64,000 nt of DNA, taken from assembly GCF_003952505.1 (NCBI RefSeq), contig NZ_CP034450.1:3534001-3598000 (forward strand), written 5' to 3'. The notes beneath the pieces were generated by a model, which had not been told where the DNA came from, did no database searches, and was given only the letters and a program-made list of their open reading frames with translations. Positions within the stretch are counted from its first letter, which is position 1. Every line of letters starts with the position of its first letter. Position numbers and translations under genes: made by a program. Of the stretch, positions 28,153 to 37,160 are shown piece after piece. Source of the stretch: Mesorhizobium sp. M4B.F.Ca.ET.058.02.1.1. Its GTDB lineage: Bacteria > Pseudomonadota > Alphaproteobacteria > Rhizobiales > Rhizobiaceae.

Positions 28153-28312
28153 GCTGATTATATCCCGGCTTGAGGGCGAAATCGCTTCGGCCCCGGACAG
28201 ACGACCACGCCTGGCCGCCGAAAAGCGTGCCGCGACGTTTGGCTTCAGCAAGAGTCTCGGACGCTTCGACGTATTTTTGAAATCGCATAAGTTATCGGCT
28301 ACTATCCATTCC

Positions 28313-29245
28313 ATGGATACCAAACGCCTTGATCTCAATCTGTTGGTTACGCTGGAGACGCTGCTGATCGAGCGCAACGTCACGAAGGCGGCTGCCCGAC
28401 TGCATCTAAGCCAGCCAGCGGTAAGCGCCCAGTTGAACCGCCTCAGACAAGAGTTCGACGACCAACTGCTGATTCCCGCCCAGCGAGGGATGACGCCGAC
28501 GGCCAAAGCAATGGAACTGCTCGACCCGTTGCGCCAAACCCTTGATCAAGTTCGCGCCACGCTCAGCTCGCATCGGAACTTCAATCCGGCGAAGGCCAGG
28601 CTGATCTTCGCGATTGCCTGTACGGACTATCTGCAAGCCGCGATAGTCAAGCCGCTTGTCGTGGAGCTCAGGACGCTAGCACCGGGCGTTCGCGTTGCGA
28701 TACGCAATCTGGACCTGCCGCAACTGGAAGCGCAGATGGCGCGCGGTGATGTGGATTTGGCACTGATGACGCCGCAGGAGGCCCCGCAAGGTCTTCGCGC
28801 TCGACATCTATTCGATGAGCGCTACGTGCTTATCGGCCGCAAGAAGCATCCGCGGCTGCGGGAAGGAATCACGGTCGCTGAATTTGCCGAGTTGGAGCAA
28901 GTGGTCGTGTCCCTGGAAGGCGGCGGCTTCGCGACACCGGTAGACAGTGCTTTGGCCGCTCTCGGACATAAGCGTAATGTCGTGCTCTCCGCGGCTTCGT
29001 TCCTGTTCGTCCCCGAGATCGTGTCTCGCTCGGACTTCGTCGCGCTGGTCCCGGAACGGCTGGTGCGTGATTGCGCGGACAAGCTTGACGTGATGGACTG
29101 TCCGTTTCCCGTTGAAGGCTTCGCGGTGGGAATGGTGTGGCATGAGCGCAGCCACGGACACAGCGGCCAGCGCTGGATCCGTGAGACCGTAGTCTCGCTT
29201 GTCGCGCATGAATCCTCGTCTCGGGCGCGCCATGGTTACGGCTAG
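28313..29245 (+). CDS. LysR-family transcriptional regulator
   Basis: 310 residues. The N-terminal winged HTH is clear (NLLVTLETLLIERNVTKAAA followed by LHLSQPAVSAQLNRL), with a periplasmic-binding-like effector domain after residue 90, of the NodD/NahR-like subgroup. Start ATG 28313. It is divergent from the NmrA-like gene across 160 bases and most likely controls it. The inducer is unknown. Confidence 0.87.
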   Translation: MDTKRLDLNLLVTLETLLIERNVTKAAARLHLSQPAVSAQLNRLRQEFDDQLLIPAQRGMTPTAKAMELLDPLRQTLDQVRATLSSHRNFNPAKARLIFAIACTDYLQAAIVKPLVVELRTLAPGVRVAIRNLDLPQLEAQMARGDVDLALMTPQEAPQGLRARHLFDERYVLIGRKKHPRLREGITVAEFAELEQVVVSLEGGGFATPVDSALAALGHKRNVVLSAASFLFVPEIVSRSDFVALVPERLVRDCADKLDVMDCPFPVEGFAVGMVWHERSHGHSGQRWIRETVVSLVAHESSSRARHGYG

Positions 29246-29247
29246 AC

Positions 29248-29277
29248 CGGTTCGGCGTTCATGGAAACGCCGAACCG
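29248..29277. terminator. 12-bp stem-loop between the lysR and exoP 3' ends
   Basis: CGGTTCGGCGTT (29248-29259) pairs with AACGCCGAACCG (29266-29277) around a 6-base loop, 3 bases after the LysR stop. It lies between two convergent genes and is followed by TCTGTCTCTTTG on the plus strand, so it may terminate lysR transcription. Confidence 0.55.
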
Positions 29278-29290
29278 CTCTGTCTCTTTG

Positions 29291-29337
29291 GCGCGATTTC
29301 GGACGGAAAACCGTCCACGCTTTTTCAGGAATTGCGT
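29291..29337. repeat. Rhizobial intergenic palindrome, second copy
   Basis: GCGCGATTTCGGACGGAAAA, then CCGTCCACGC and TTTTTCAGGAATTGCG, is the reverse-oriented counterpart of the element at 18278-18322. It abuts the exoP stop codon. Confidence 0.7.
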
Positions 29338-31721
29338 CACGCAGCCTGTTTGGTGCGCGCCTCCGACTTCTCCAGATAATAGGTCGAATAGCGGTCGAAG
29401 AATTTCTCGGAGCCACCGAGCGATCCGTATTTCGCGAGCCGCTTCAAATCAACCTTGTTGAGCACGGCGCCAATGATCTTGTTGGCGACGTAGGGCTCCG
29501 ATTCCAGCATCGAGCGCACCATCGCGCGCGGCGTGCGGCCCCATTCGGTGACCAGCACGAATCCGTCGACGAGCGGCGCGAAGGCCTTGGCGTCAACCAC
29601 CGGACCCAGCGGCGGCAGGTCAACGACGATGTATTCGAACGTCTCCTTGGCATTGTCGATGAAGCGGCGCATGCCGGCCGAGGAGAGCAGCTCGCTGGTG
29701 TGCGAGAACTGGCCGCGCAGCACGGCCGGGATGATCGCGAGCTTCGTCTGCCGATCGACCTTGCCGACCGACTGCCAGGTCTGGCCGCTGACCACCGCTT
29801 CCATCAGCCCTTGCTCGGTTTCCATGCCAAGGCTGCGGCTGAGCCCGGGATTGCGCAGATCGCCATCGATCAGCAGCGTCCTGGCGCCGTTGGCGGCCAG
29901 CAGCCCCGCCAGGTTCGCCGCCACCGTCGACTTGCCCTCGCCGGGCAGAAGCGAGATCACGCCGATGACGCGGCTGCCCTGGCCTTCCATGACCACGTCG
30001 AAGGCGATCTTAGCGTTGCGGAGCGTTTCGGCGAACATCGATGCCGGCGCGTCGATGCTGACCCGCATTCGCGCCCGCTTTTCCGCCGCCGAGAGGCTGG
30101 CGACCTTGGGATCGGCTTCGGCGTCGTCGGGCTTGTTGTCCTTGCCGGATCTGCCGCCGCCGATCGTCGGTAGGTAGCCGAGGAATTTGAGGCCAACGCG
30201 GTCGCGGATGTCGTCGCCGGTCCGGAAGAAGCGCTCGTTGAATTCATTCAAGCCGCCAAATCCGGCGCCGAGCAACACGCCAAGCACGAGGAAGAGCGCC
30301 AGCACCTTGGATGTGCGCGGGCCTGCCGCGGAGAGCGGCATTGTCGCATCAGAAATGATGCGCACCTTGCCGACCGGGAAGGACTGCTGCTGCGAGGCTT
30401 CCTCATAGCGGCTCAAGAACGTCTGATAGAGCGTGGTGAGCGCCGTCGCTTGCTGGTTCAGATCGCGCAGTTTGACCTGTGACTGGTTGTCGATGGAGCT
30501 CTTGCCTGCCGCGTCGGCGATCTTCTGCCTGAGCGCCGTCTCACGTGTCTGAGCCACTTCATACTCGTTGCGGTAATTTTCGGTAAGCTGCTTCAGCTCG
30601 CCAAAAATCTGCGCCGACACGTCGGCCTTCTCCTTGGCAAGCGCGACCGCTTGGGGATGGTCCGCACCGTAATTGGCCGAAACATCCTGCAGCCGCTTGG
30701 CGATGGTGAGATAGCGGGTCTTGAGCGTCGTGATGACCGAGCTGGCCGGCTGATCGCTCGCGATGGCCGAGTCGTTGAAGGCGTTGTCGGAGCCGCTGTC
30801 GACGATCGCCTTGTATTGCTGATAGCGGGCGCTGGCGCGAGCCGTATCGGCCTGCGCGACGATGAGCTGGGCATTCAGGTCGGCGAGCTGCTTGTCGCTC
30901 ATCAGCTGCCCGTCGCTGTTGGCGGACAGCCCGTGCTCGGCCCGGAACGTCTCAACCGCCATCGACGCCTTCTGCGAGCTTTCGCGAAGCTCCGCCAAGC
31001 GGCCCTGCAGCCAGACGGCCGCGCGTTCGGTGGCGTCGAAGCTGGCGTTGAGCTGGTCGGCGAGATAGGCATCGGAATAGGCCTTGGTGATCGCCGTCGC
31101 CAGCGCCGGGTTCGGCGACTGATAGCCGATGGCAATCACATAGCTGCGGCCGTTGCGCTGCGCCTGCACCTCGTTCTGCAGCTTCAGCACGGCATAGTCG
31201 TGGCTCGCTTCCTTTTTCATGGCCTCGCGCGTCGCGGCGTCGACATTCTCCATGCCGGGAATTTCGTCGGCGGAGCTGCTGCGGAAATAGCCGATCACGC
31301 CGCGCAGGAAACCGATGCCCTTCGCCAGAGCCGATTGCGGCGGATTCATGAAGTCCTGGTTCTGGTCGAGTTTCAGCTTATCGACCACCACCGATGCCAG
31401 GCGGGCCGAGTTGATGATTTCGATCTGGCTGAGCAGGGCGGCATCCGTCTGCATGGTGACGGACGCGGCGGAGATGTCGTCGACGACCTTGTTCAGGCCC
31501 TCGTCGATCAGCACGCTGGCGACCGACATGTATTGTTTGGGCGTGGTCTGCAGATAGATTACGCCGAGGAACAGGCCTATGACGGCGCACACCGCCACCA
31601 CCTTGACCTGCCGCGCGGCCATGCCGAGCAGACGTTCGATGTCGATGAAGTCCTCACCTTTTTCCGCGTCCGCGCTAGGCAATGGAATCCTCTTGTCGAG
31701 GGGAAAATTGGCATAGTTCAT
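29337..31721 (-). CDS. exoP: Polysaccharide co-polymerase / tyrosine autokinase ExoP
   Basis: 794-residue inner-membrane protein that controls exopolysaccharide polymerisation and export. An N-terminal Wzz domain is bounded by two membrane segments (VVAVCAVIGLFLGVIYL and KVLALFLVLGVLLGAGFGG) with a long coiled-coil periplasmic part between. The cytoplasmic kinase part has Walker A LLPGEGKSTVAANLAG, A' TLLIDGDLRNPG and Walker B YIVVDLPPLGPVVDA. The C-terminus has a Tyr-containing tail (FFDRYSTYYLEKSE) that would be autophosphorylated. It is the last gene of the exoLAMONP order known from Sinorhizobium. Confidence 0.93.
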   Translation of the reverse strand: MNYANFPLDKRIPLPSADAEKGEDFIDIERLLGMAARQVKVVAVCAVIGLFLGVIYLQTTPKQYMSVASVLIDEGLNKVVDDISAASVTMQTDAALLSQIEIINSARLASVVVDKLKLDQNQDFMNPPQSALAKGIGFLRGVIGYFRSSSADEIPGMENVDAATREAMKKEASHDYAVLKLQNEVQAQRNGRSYVIAIGYQSPNPALATAITKAYSDAYLADQLNASFDATERAAVWLQGRLAELRESSQKASMAVETFRAEHGLSANSDGQLMSDKQLADLNAQLIVAQADTARASARYQQYKAIVDSGSDNAFNDSAIASDQPASSVITTLKTRYLTIAKRLQDVSANYGADHPQAVALAKEKADVSAQIFGELKQLTENYRNEYEVAQTRETALRQKIADAAGKSSIDNQSQVKLRDLNQQATALTTLYQTFLSRYEEASQQQSFPVGKVRIISDATMPLSAAGPRTSKVLALFLVLGVLLGAGFGGLNEFNERFFRTGDDIRDRVGLKFLGYLPTIGGGRSGKDNKPDDAEADPKVASLSAAEKRARMRVSIDAPASMFAETLRNAKIAFDVVMEGQGSRVIGVISLLPGEGKSTVAANLAGLLAANGARTLLIDGDLRNPGLSRSLGMETEQGLMEAVVSGQTWQSVGKVDRQTKLAIIPAVLRGQFSHTSELLSSAGMRRFIDNAKETFEYIVVDLPPLGPVVDAKAFAPLVDGFVLVTEWGRTPRAMVRSMLESEPYVANKIIGAVLNKVDLKRLAKYGSLGGSEKFFDRYSTYYLEKSEARTKQAA

Positions 31722-31810
31722 CGTCGGTCCAATTCCAGGTTGCAGGCGCTATTGGCCTTCGAAGATTGGCGTCGTCACCAGAAAAGACCACGCAACATTC
31801 ATGCCAGAAA

Positions 31811-31835
31811 GCGCTTGGCCGGGTCGGCCAAGCGC
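31811..31835 (-). terminator. Strong stem-loop between exoN and exoP
   Basis: GCGCTTGGCC (31811-31820) and GGCCAAGCGC (31826-31835) form a perfect 10-bp stem with a 5-base loop. On the minus strand it follows exoN and continues TTTCTGG, a weak T run. It could reduce read-through from exoN into exoP. Confidence 0.55.
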
Positions 31836-31888
31836 GGCGGCGTTTGTCGCGCCATCATCGATACGCATATGCACCCAAAAGATGGGCA

Positions 31889-32785
31889 TTATGCGGCTTC
31901 TTCCCGGCGCTCGTGCGTCCGGACGAATTGCTGCAGCATCTCGAAGACCGGTCCTTTCATGTCGTCGCGGGCCAGGGCAAAGGCGATGGTGGCCTCGATG
32001 AAGCCTTCCTTGGAGCCGCAGTCGAACATGCGGCCATTGAAGGGCTGGGCATAGAAGGACTGGCTTTGCGCCAGGCGGACCATGGCGTCGGTGAGCTGGA
32101 TCTCGTTGCCGGCGCCGCGCTGCTGGTTGCCGAGCAGGGCGAAAATCTCCGGCTGCAGAACGTAGCGGCCGTTGATGTAGAAGTTCGACGGCGCATTGGC
32201 CGGCGCCGGCTTCTCGACCATGGCCGTCACCTCGAAACCGGTGCCGATCTCGGCGCCGCGGCCGACGATGCCGTATTTGCTGGTCTCGCTCGGCTCGCAA
32301 CGCTCGACGGCGATGACGTTGCCGCCGGTGCGCTGATAGAGGTCGACGGTCTCGGCAAGACAACCGCGCCCGCCGAACGATACCATGTCGGGCAGGAGCA
32401 GGGCGAAGGGCTCGTCACCGATCACCTCGCGCGCGCACCATACGGCGTGGCCGAGGCCCTGCGGCGACTGCTGACGGATGAAGGAAGTGGCGCCGGCGAC
32501 GGGGAGCAGGCTTTCGAGCGACTGCAACTGCGCCTTCTTGCCGGTCTGCTCCAGGGTCCCGATCAATTCAGGATGCAGGTCGAAATAGTCCTCGATGACC
32601 GCCTTGTTGCGGCCGGTCACGAAGACGATGTGCTCGATGCCTGCCTCGAAGGCTTCGTCCACCGCATATTGGACGACCGGCTTGTCGACCACGGGAAGCA
32701 TTTCCTTCGGCATCGACTTGGTGGCCGGCAGGAACCGCGTTCCAAGCCCCGCCACCGGTATGACTGCCTTCCTGACTTTCTTCAT
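31889..32785 (-). CDS. exoN: UTP-glucose-1-phosphate uridylyltransferase (ExoN/GalU)
   Basis: 298-residue nucleotidyltransferase that makes UDP-glucose. The signature [20 protein letters not shown] with [10 protein letters not shown] at the N-terminus is diagnostic, as is the internal [12 protein letters not shown]. It supplies activated glucose to the neighbouring glycosyltransferases and to Ugd at 42237. ATG 32785; position between exoO and exoP matches ExoN of Sinorhizobium. Confidence 0.93.
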   Translation of the reverse strand: MKKVRKAVIPVAGLGTRFLPATKSMPKEMLPVVDKPVVQYAVDEAFEAGIEHIVFVTGRNKAVIEDYFDLHPELIGTLEQTGKKAQLQSLESLLPVAGATSFIRQQSPQGLGHAVWCAREVIGDEPFALLLPDMVSFGGRGCLAETVDLYQRTGGNVIAVERCEPSETSKYGIVGRGAEIGTGFEVTAMVEKPAPANAPSNFYINGRYVLQPEIFALLGNQQRGAGNEIQLTDAMVRLAQSQSFYAQPFNGRMFDCGSKEGFIEATIAFALARDDMKGPVFEMLQQFVRTHERREEAA

Positions 32786-32845
32786 CGCATAGTCCTTTTG
32801 AGAAGATCGATTTCAATATGCCGCAGGCTCCGAACCCACTCTCCG

Positions 32846-33808
32846 TCAGCCCGCACTCTCACCTCCCCGTCCCACGGCAAACTGTGCCGCAACCCTTCGC
32901 AACCGGACGGCGATCGGCATGCTCATATGCCTCACCGCCGCCGGATCACTGAGCGCCGTCCACATCGCCCTGAGCGGCGAGCGCGCCTTGATGTGCTGGA
33001 CCAGCGACAGGAACGAAGCCGCCCGGCGCAGGCTACGGCTGCGCCTGGCAAAGGCAGCCGCGGCGGCCGCGTCCATGAGATGCGTCTCGGCGAAGGCGGC
33101 GTCGGCCGCACGCATCGCCTCGACATGATGCAATTCCAGCACCCGCGAGATGGAGCCGGTGCGGATGTGATAGACATAGCCGGTCGTCGGCTCGACGACA
33201 CATCTGCCGCCCTTGGCGAGCGCGCTGGCCAGCAGGATGTAATCCTCGCCGATGATCAGCTTCTCGTCATAGCGAAGGCGTTTTTCGTCGAGGAAGCCAC
33301 GCTGGAATATCGGCTTGAGATAGCCAAGATTGAAGCGCGACTCGAAGACGATGTTGCCGGCGATGTAGTCGGCGAGCGAAATCTCGCCCATGCCCTCGAG
33401 ATAGTCGGCCGGGAACATCGTGTCCTCGGGCACGCCGTCCTCGCGCACGACCTGGAGATTGTCGACCGCGATCACCGCGCCGGCCTTCTCCGCCCGCGCG
33501 ATCATGGCGCGGATCCGGCCGGGATAGACGGCATCGTCGGAATCAAGGACCGCCACCCACCGGCCCCGCGCGGCCTCGAGGCCGGCGTTCCTGGCACCGC
33601 CGGGACCGCGATTTTGCTCAAGCGCGACGACCCGCACGATTTCCTCTGGATAGGCGCGCGCCACGTCGAGCGTCCGGTCGCGCGAACAGTCGTCGACGAC
33701 GATGACCTCGACGGAAACGTCATGCTGGGCAAGGGCACTGGCGATCGCCCGGTCGAGGGTCGCCTCGGAATTGTAGGCGGCGATGACGAAGCTGACGTCA
33801 GGCTGCAT
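32846..33808 (-). CDS. exoO: Succinoglycan-type GT2 glycosyltransferase (ExoO-like)
   Basis: 320-residue GT-A glycosyltransferase. Visible motifs are the N-terminal nucleotide site VSFVIAAYNSEATL, the first acidic site VIVVDDCSRDRT, the metal-binding VAVLDSDDAV and the catalytic-side RYDEKLIIGEDYIL. ATG 33808 overlaps the end of exoM by 11 bases. The name follows from its place in the exoL-A-M-O-N-P order; a paralogue with the same landmark segments is at 45257. Confidence 0.85.
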   Translation of the reverse strand: MQPDVSFVIAAYNSEATLDRAIASALAQHDVSVEVIVVDDCSRDRTLDVARAYPEEIVRVVALEQNRGPGGARNAGLEAARGRWVAVLDSDDAVYPGRIRAMIARAEKAGAVIAVDNLQVVREDGVPEDTMFPADYLEGMGEISLADYIAGNIVFESRFNLGYLKPIFQRGFLDEKRLRYDEKLIIGEDYILLASALAKGGRCVVEPTTGYVYHIRTGSISRVLELHHVEAMRAADAAFAETHLMDAAAAAAFARRSRSLRRAASFLSLVQHIKARSPLRAMWTALSDPAAVRHMSMPIAVRLRRVAAQFAVGRGGESAG

Positions 33809-34742
33809 GCTTGCCTCCTTCCTGCGCGGAGGTGAGGCCGTACTGGCGGATCTCGCGAACGCCGACGAGGCCGCTGACGACGCCGACATGCATGATGCCG
33901 CGCAGCACGCTGCGGTTCCTGCGCACCGGGCTGATCGCGGTCAGCGCCGCCATGCCGAAACAGTAGGCCGCCTTGGCCGAGGCGAGGCCCACTTGCGCGA
34001 CGCGCCTGAAGCCGCTCGCGCCGTGCCCGATCAGATGACCGTGCGTCTGCCCGAAACGGAAGCGGCGGCGGCGCAGCCAGTCGAACGCCGCCCTGGCGCG
34101 CGGCACCACCTCCTCGACCAGCGCATCCGGTGAAAACGCGATGCTGCCGCCGTCCCTGACCATGCTGTCGAAGAACTCGGTGTCCTCGCCGCCGGTCTGG
34201 CCGCGCGCCAGGCTGAAGCGGCGGCCGCGCAGGCTCGCTTCGCCGGTTCTCAGGAGTACATTGCAGGTGTAGCCGGTACGGATCTCGCCGCGCACCCAGA
34301 CCGGCAAGGTCGAATGAAAATCGCCTTTGCGCATCCAGGCCGGCGCATCCTGTCCGTAATGCGCCCGCACCGGCCCCAGCACGGCGGTGGCGCCGCTCGC
34401 CTCGGCCGTGGCGACAAGTTCGGCCAGCCAGCGGACCGATGCGGTCTCGTCATCGTCGATGAAGGCGACAAGATCCGACACGCTGGCATCGAGGCAGGCA
34501 TTGCGCGCGATCGAGATGTTGCGCGCCGGCGCGTGGCGGTAGCGGATCGGCAGCTTCAACTCCTGCGCCAGCGCCTTGACCAGCGCCTGGGCGCTTGGCT
34601 GATCGTCATTGTCGGCGACAACCACGCCGATCTCGAAGCCGGCGGGCCTGTCCATGGCGGCGATGGAGCGCAGCGTGTCGGCAAGCTCGGGCCGCCTGAA
34701 CGTGCAGACGCAGATGTCGATGGAGCGGGTCTTGGCGGCCAT
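33798..34742 (-). CDS. exoM: Succinoglycan-type GT2 glycosyltransferase (ExoM-like)
   Basis: 314-residue glycosyltransferase with DICVCTFRRPELADTLRSI at the start, the metal-binding DXD-type LVAFIDDDETA and the GGEDTEFFDSM segment near the catalytic base. ExoM adds a glucose to the growing lipid-linked succinoglycan unit in Sinorhizobium. ATG 34742 overlaps the last base of exoA's stop region (shared ATGA), so translation is coupled. Confidence 0.87.
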   Translation of the reverse strand: MAAKTRSIDICVCTFRRPELADTLRSIAAMDRPAGFEIGVVVADNDDQPSAQALVKALAQELKLPIRYRHAPARNISIARNACLDASVSDLVAFIDDDETASVRWLAELVATAEASGATAVLGPVRAHYGQDAPAWMRKGDFHSTLPVWVRGEIRTGYTCNVLLRTGEASLRGRRFSLARGQTGGEDTEFFDSMVRDGGSIAFSPDALVEEVVPRARAAFDWLRRRRFRFGQTHGHLIGHGASGFRRVAQVGLASAKAAYCFGMAALTAISPVRRNRSVLRGIMHVGVVSGLVGVREIRQYGLTSAQEGGKHAA

Positions 34743-35725
34743 CACGCCACCCCGCGCTGCGATCGGCGACCGAGGAGCTGCAGCCAGAATCCGACGGACC
34801 AGCCGAAATGCATGACCATTGCCGACACGCCCACAAGCGTAAGGCCAGCATTACGCTGACCGATGGCGGCTGCGATACCATAACCGAGGCAGACCGCCGC
34901 CCACACCAGGAACGGCACCGCCGCCAGCCAGTGGACGAAGGAGAAGGCGGCAAGCAGGACGACCGGGAAGACCAGCAACGGGATCACCTGCCGGACTTTG
35001 GGCACCATGCGGTGCTTGAGCACGTTCCTGGCGCGGCCGCGGCCATAGCCGAGATACTGGAAATAGAGGCTCTTCAGGGAGGAGCGCGGATAGTAGACCA
35101 TCTGCGTCCTGCCGCTCATCCAGATGCGGTAGCCGGCCTGGCGCAGCCGGTAGTCGAGCTCGGCATCCTCATTGTGGCTGAACGTCTCGTCATAGCCGCC
35201 CACCGCCTTGAAGGCCGAGATGCGCATCAACGCGTGGTGGCCATGGTCGACCCATTCGCCCGCCGAAAGGTGCCGGTGCTTGGAGCCACCGGTACCGAGC
35301 TTGGAATTCTGCGCTGCCGCCACCGCCTGCTGCACCGCGCCGGTGCCGCTGGTCAGCATGGAGACGACGACCGAATCGGCCCCGGTGGCCAACGCCTCCT
35401 CGACCAGCCGGTCGCAATAGTCGTCTGGATAGCCGCCATGGGCGTCGATGCGGATGAGATAATCGGCACTGTCGCCGAACCCGGCGACCGCAAGGTTGAG
35501 CGCGGCGCTCTGGATGCGCTTGGGGTTGTGCAGCAGGACGACGCGGGGATCCTTCGCGGCGATGGCCTCGACAATTGCCGGCGTGCCGTCGGCACTGCCG
35601 CCGTCGGCGACGATGATGCGGGCGCCGAGCCTCTGCGCGGCGGGCCGCAGCTGTTCGAGCAGCGCGCCGATATGCGCGGCCTCGTTCAGGCACGGAATCA
35701 CGATCAGGCTTGCGGTTGGCGTCAT
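34742..35725 (-). CDS. exoA: Succinoglycan-type GT2 glycosyltransferase (ExoA-like)
   Basis: 327 residues, GT2 domain plus two to three C-terminal membrane helices (LVFPVVLLAAFSFVHWLAAV and the next segment), the arrangement of ExoA. Motifs: SLIVIPCLNEAAHIGALL, IIVADGGSADGT, LIRIDAHGGYPDDYCDRL and YDETFSHNEDAELDYRLRQA. In Sinorhizobium ExoA adds the second sugar, a beta-1,3-glucose, after ExoY-linked galactose. Strong family match and conserved gene order. Confidence 0.9.
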   Translation of the reverse strand: MTPTASLIVIPCLNEAAHIGALLEQLRPAAQRLGARIIVADGGSADGTPAIVEAIAAKDPRVVLLHNPKRIQSAALNLAVAGFGDSADYLIRIDAHGGYPDDYCDRLVEEALATGADSVVVSMLTSGTGAVQQAVAAAQNSKLGTGGSKHRHLSAGEWVDHGHHALMRISAFKAVGGYDETFSHNEDAELDYRLRQAGYRIWMSGRTQMVYYPRSSLKSLYFQYLGYGRGRARNVLKHRMVPKVRQVIPLLVFPVVLLAAFSFVHWLAAVPFLVWAAVCLGYGIAAAIGQRNAGLTLVGVSAMVMHFGWSVGFWLQLLGRRSQRGVA

Positions 35726-35740
35726 CCGGTTCCGTCCATA

Positions 35741-36913
35741 CTATGCCAGCGCTTCGGCCACGAAGGACTCCGGCGCCGCCACAAGGCCACGCAGCTTGTC
35801 GACCAAGGCCCGGCAGTCGTTGCGGTCGTAGCTCCAGGTCCGCGGGTTGCGGGCCAGCACGCGCGCCTTGAGCTTGCCGAAGCGCTCCTGCTCCATCCGC
35901 CCGAGCTCGGTTTCGAGCGTTTCGGGCGTCGCCTCGGAGAGGACGACGCCTATGTCCTGCTGGTTGAGGAAGCGGCCGGTTTCGGTGTTGCCCATCGAGA
36001 TCGGCACCGCGCCGAAGCGGCAGCCCTCATAGAGGCGGTTGGGCAGCAGCCATTCGGAGTTCTGCCCTGCCTCGAAGAAATCGATCGCCCAGGAAAAATG
36101 CACATCGCCGTAGATCGCAGCCATGTCCTCCGGGTTGCGATAGGGTCCGCGAAAGGACAGCCAGGGCTCGGCCTCGACAAAAGCGTGGAAATCGGGAAAT
36201 TCTGAGAGGGCCGGACGACCGCGCAGGACGACTTCGAAACGCCCGTTGAGGCGGCGGGTGAACTCGGCCAGCATCTCCAGCGAGCGGCGGCAGCGGAGTG
36301 CGCCGAACCAGCCGATACGCCAAGGGGGCGCTGCGGGATTCTCGGTCTTCAATCGCTCATCCGACGTCACTGTCGTGGTGTCGAAATACTTGTTCTCGAC
36401 CAGTTCGACAGGTGCCGCGACCTGCCCAAACGGCTTGAAGTAATTGGCGATGAAGGCCGGCGACGAGGTCACGAGGAGCTTAACGTCGCGGGCGAGATAA
36501 CGTTCCGCACCACGCAGCGCCCTGCCGACCAGATCGTCGCGCAGCACCAGGCGGTGGATGTCGAGACATTCATAGACAACCGGGACCCCGGCCCCGAGCG
36601 CGGCCTTGGCGCGGCGGGCAAGCGCCAGCATTTCGAGGTTGCGCGCGATGATGAGGTCGGGCCTCGGCATCGCCGCTAGCTTGGGGCCGATCCCGAACGC
36701 CGCTTTGGCGACCGCCGCCAGGCGCTGGCCGAATCGGCCGTCGCGCGTCGCGCCGAGATCGATCGGGCGCAATCCTTCGATGTCGGCAACCGGGCTGGTG
36801 GTGCGGCGGAAACCCGCCAGCGTCACCTTGGCCCCGCCTGCCCTGAGCATTGTGATCCGCCGGCGAACCGCCGGGTCGGATATGTCATGCACAAGGTACA
36901 AGACATGCAGCAT
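35741..36913 (-). CDS. exoL: Succinoglycan-type glycosyltransferase (ExoL-like)
   Basis: 390-residue GT-B-like glycosyltransferase. N-terminus MLHVLYLVHDISDPAVRRR and the segment VVYECLDIHRLVLRDDLVGR agree with ExoL; the C-terminal half has EWLLPNRLYEGCRFGAVPIS. ATG 36913 was chosen as the first residue of the conserved start. It is first of the minus-strand exoLAMONP set; a cluster of TGCTGCA-type motifs lies within 115 bases upstream. Confidence 0.87.
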   Translation of the reverse strand: MLHVLYLVHDISDPAVRRRITMLRAGGAKVTLAGFRRTTSPVADIEGLRPIDLGATRDGRFGQRLAAVAKAAFGIGPKLAAMPRPDLIIARNLEMLALARRAKAALGAGVPVVYECLDIHRLVLRDDLVGRALRGAERYLARDVKLLVTSSPAFIANYFKPFGQVAAPVELVENKYFDTTTVTSDERLKTENPAAPPWRIGWFGALRCRRSLEMLAEFTRRLNGRFEVVLRGRPALSEFPDFHAFVEAEPWLSFRGPYRNPEDMAAIYGDVHFSWAIDFFEAGQNSEWLLPNRLYEGCRFGAVPISMGNTETGRFLNQQDIGVVLSEATPETLETELGRMEQERFGKLKARVLARNPRTWSYDRNDCRALVDKLRGLVAAPESFVAEALA

Positions 36914-36960
36914 GAAACTTGACCGCTGTTGGCCCACCCACGGCGAAGTTAGTACAGCTC

Positions 36961-37027
36961 TTGCTGCATCGCAACATTTTTGGTGCAGCGTAGCAAGGAA
37001 AGCGAGCATTTTTGTTGCGCTGCAAAA
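36961..37027. promoter_or_regulatory. Cluster of TTGCTGCA/TTGCGNTGCA boxes in the exoL / pyruvyltransferase divergent region
   Basis: The 247-base gap between exoL and the pyruvyltransferase gene has three related boxes: TTGCTGCATCGCAACA (36961-36976), TGCAGCGTAGCAA (36984-36996) and TTGTTGCGCTGCAAAA (37012-37027). Closely related boxes stand before other genes of this region (45149, 47917, 54388). Repetition in a divergent promoter suggests a shared regulator; an AniA/PhaR-type protein is one possibility because its known sites are TGC/GCA-rich, but this is inference. Confidence 0.5.
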
Positions 37028-37160
37028 AACATGCGTTAATCTTGGCCTTGCTCGAGCGCCAGCCAACCGTTGGCCCTATGCCGCGCTTGGACGGCTAGCG
37101 CGGATGCCGACCAGATCCCGCTGCCTGACCGTAGAACCAACTCACGAATGGGGTGATACG

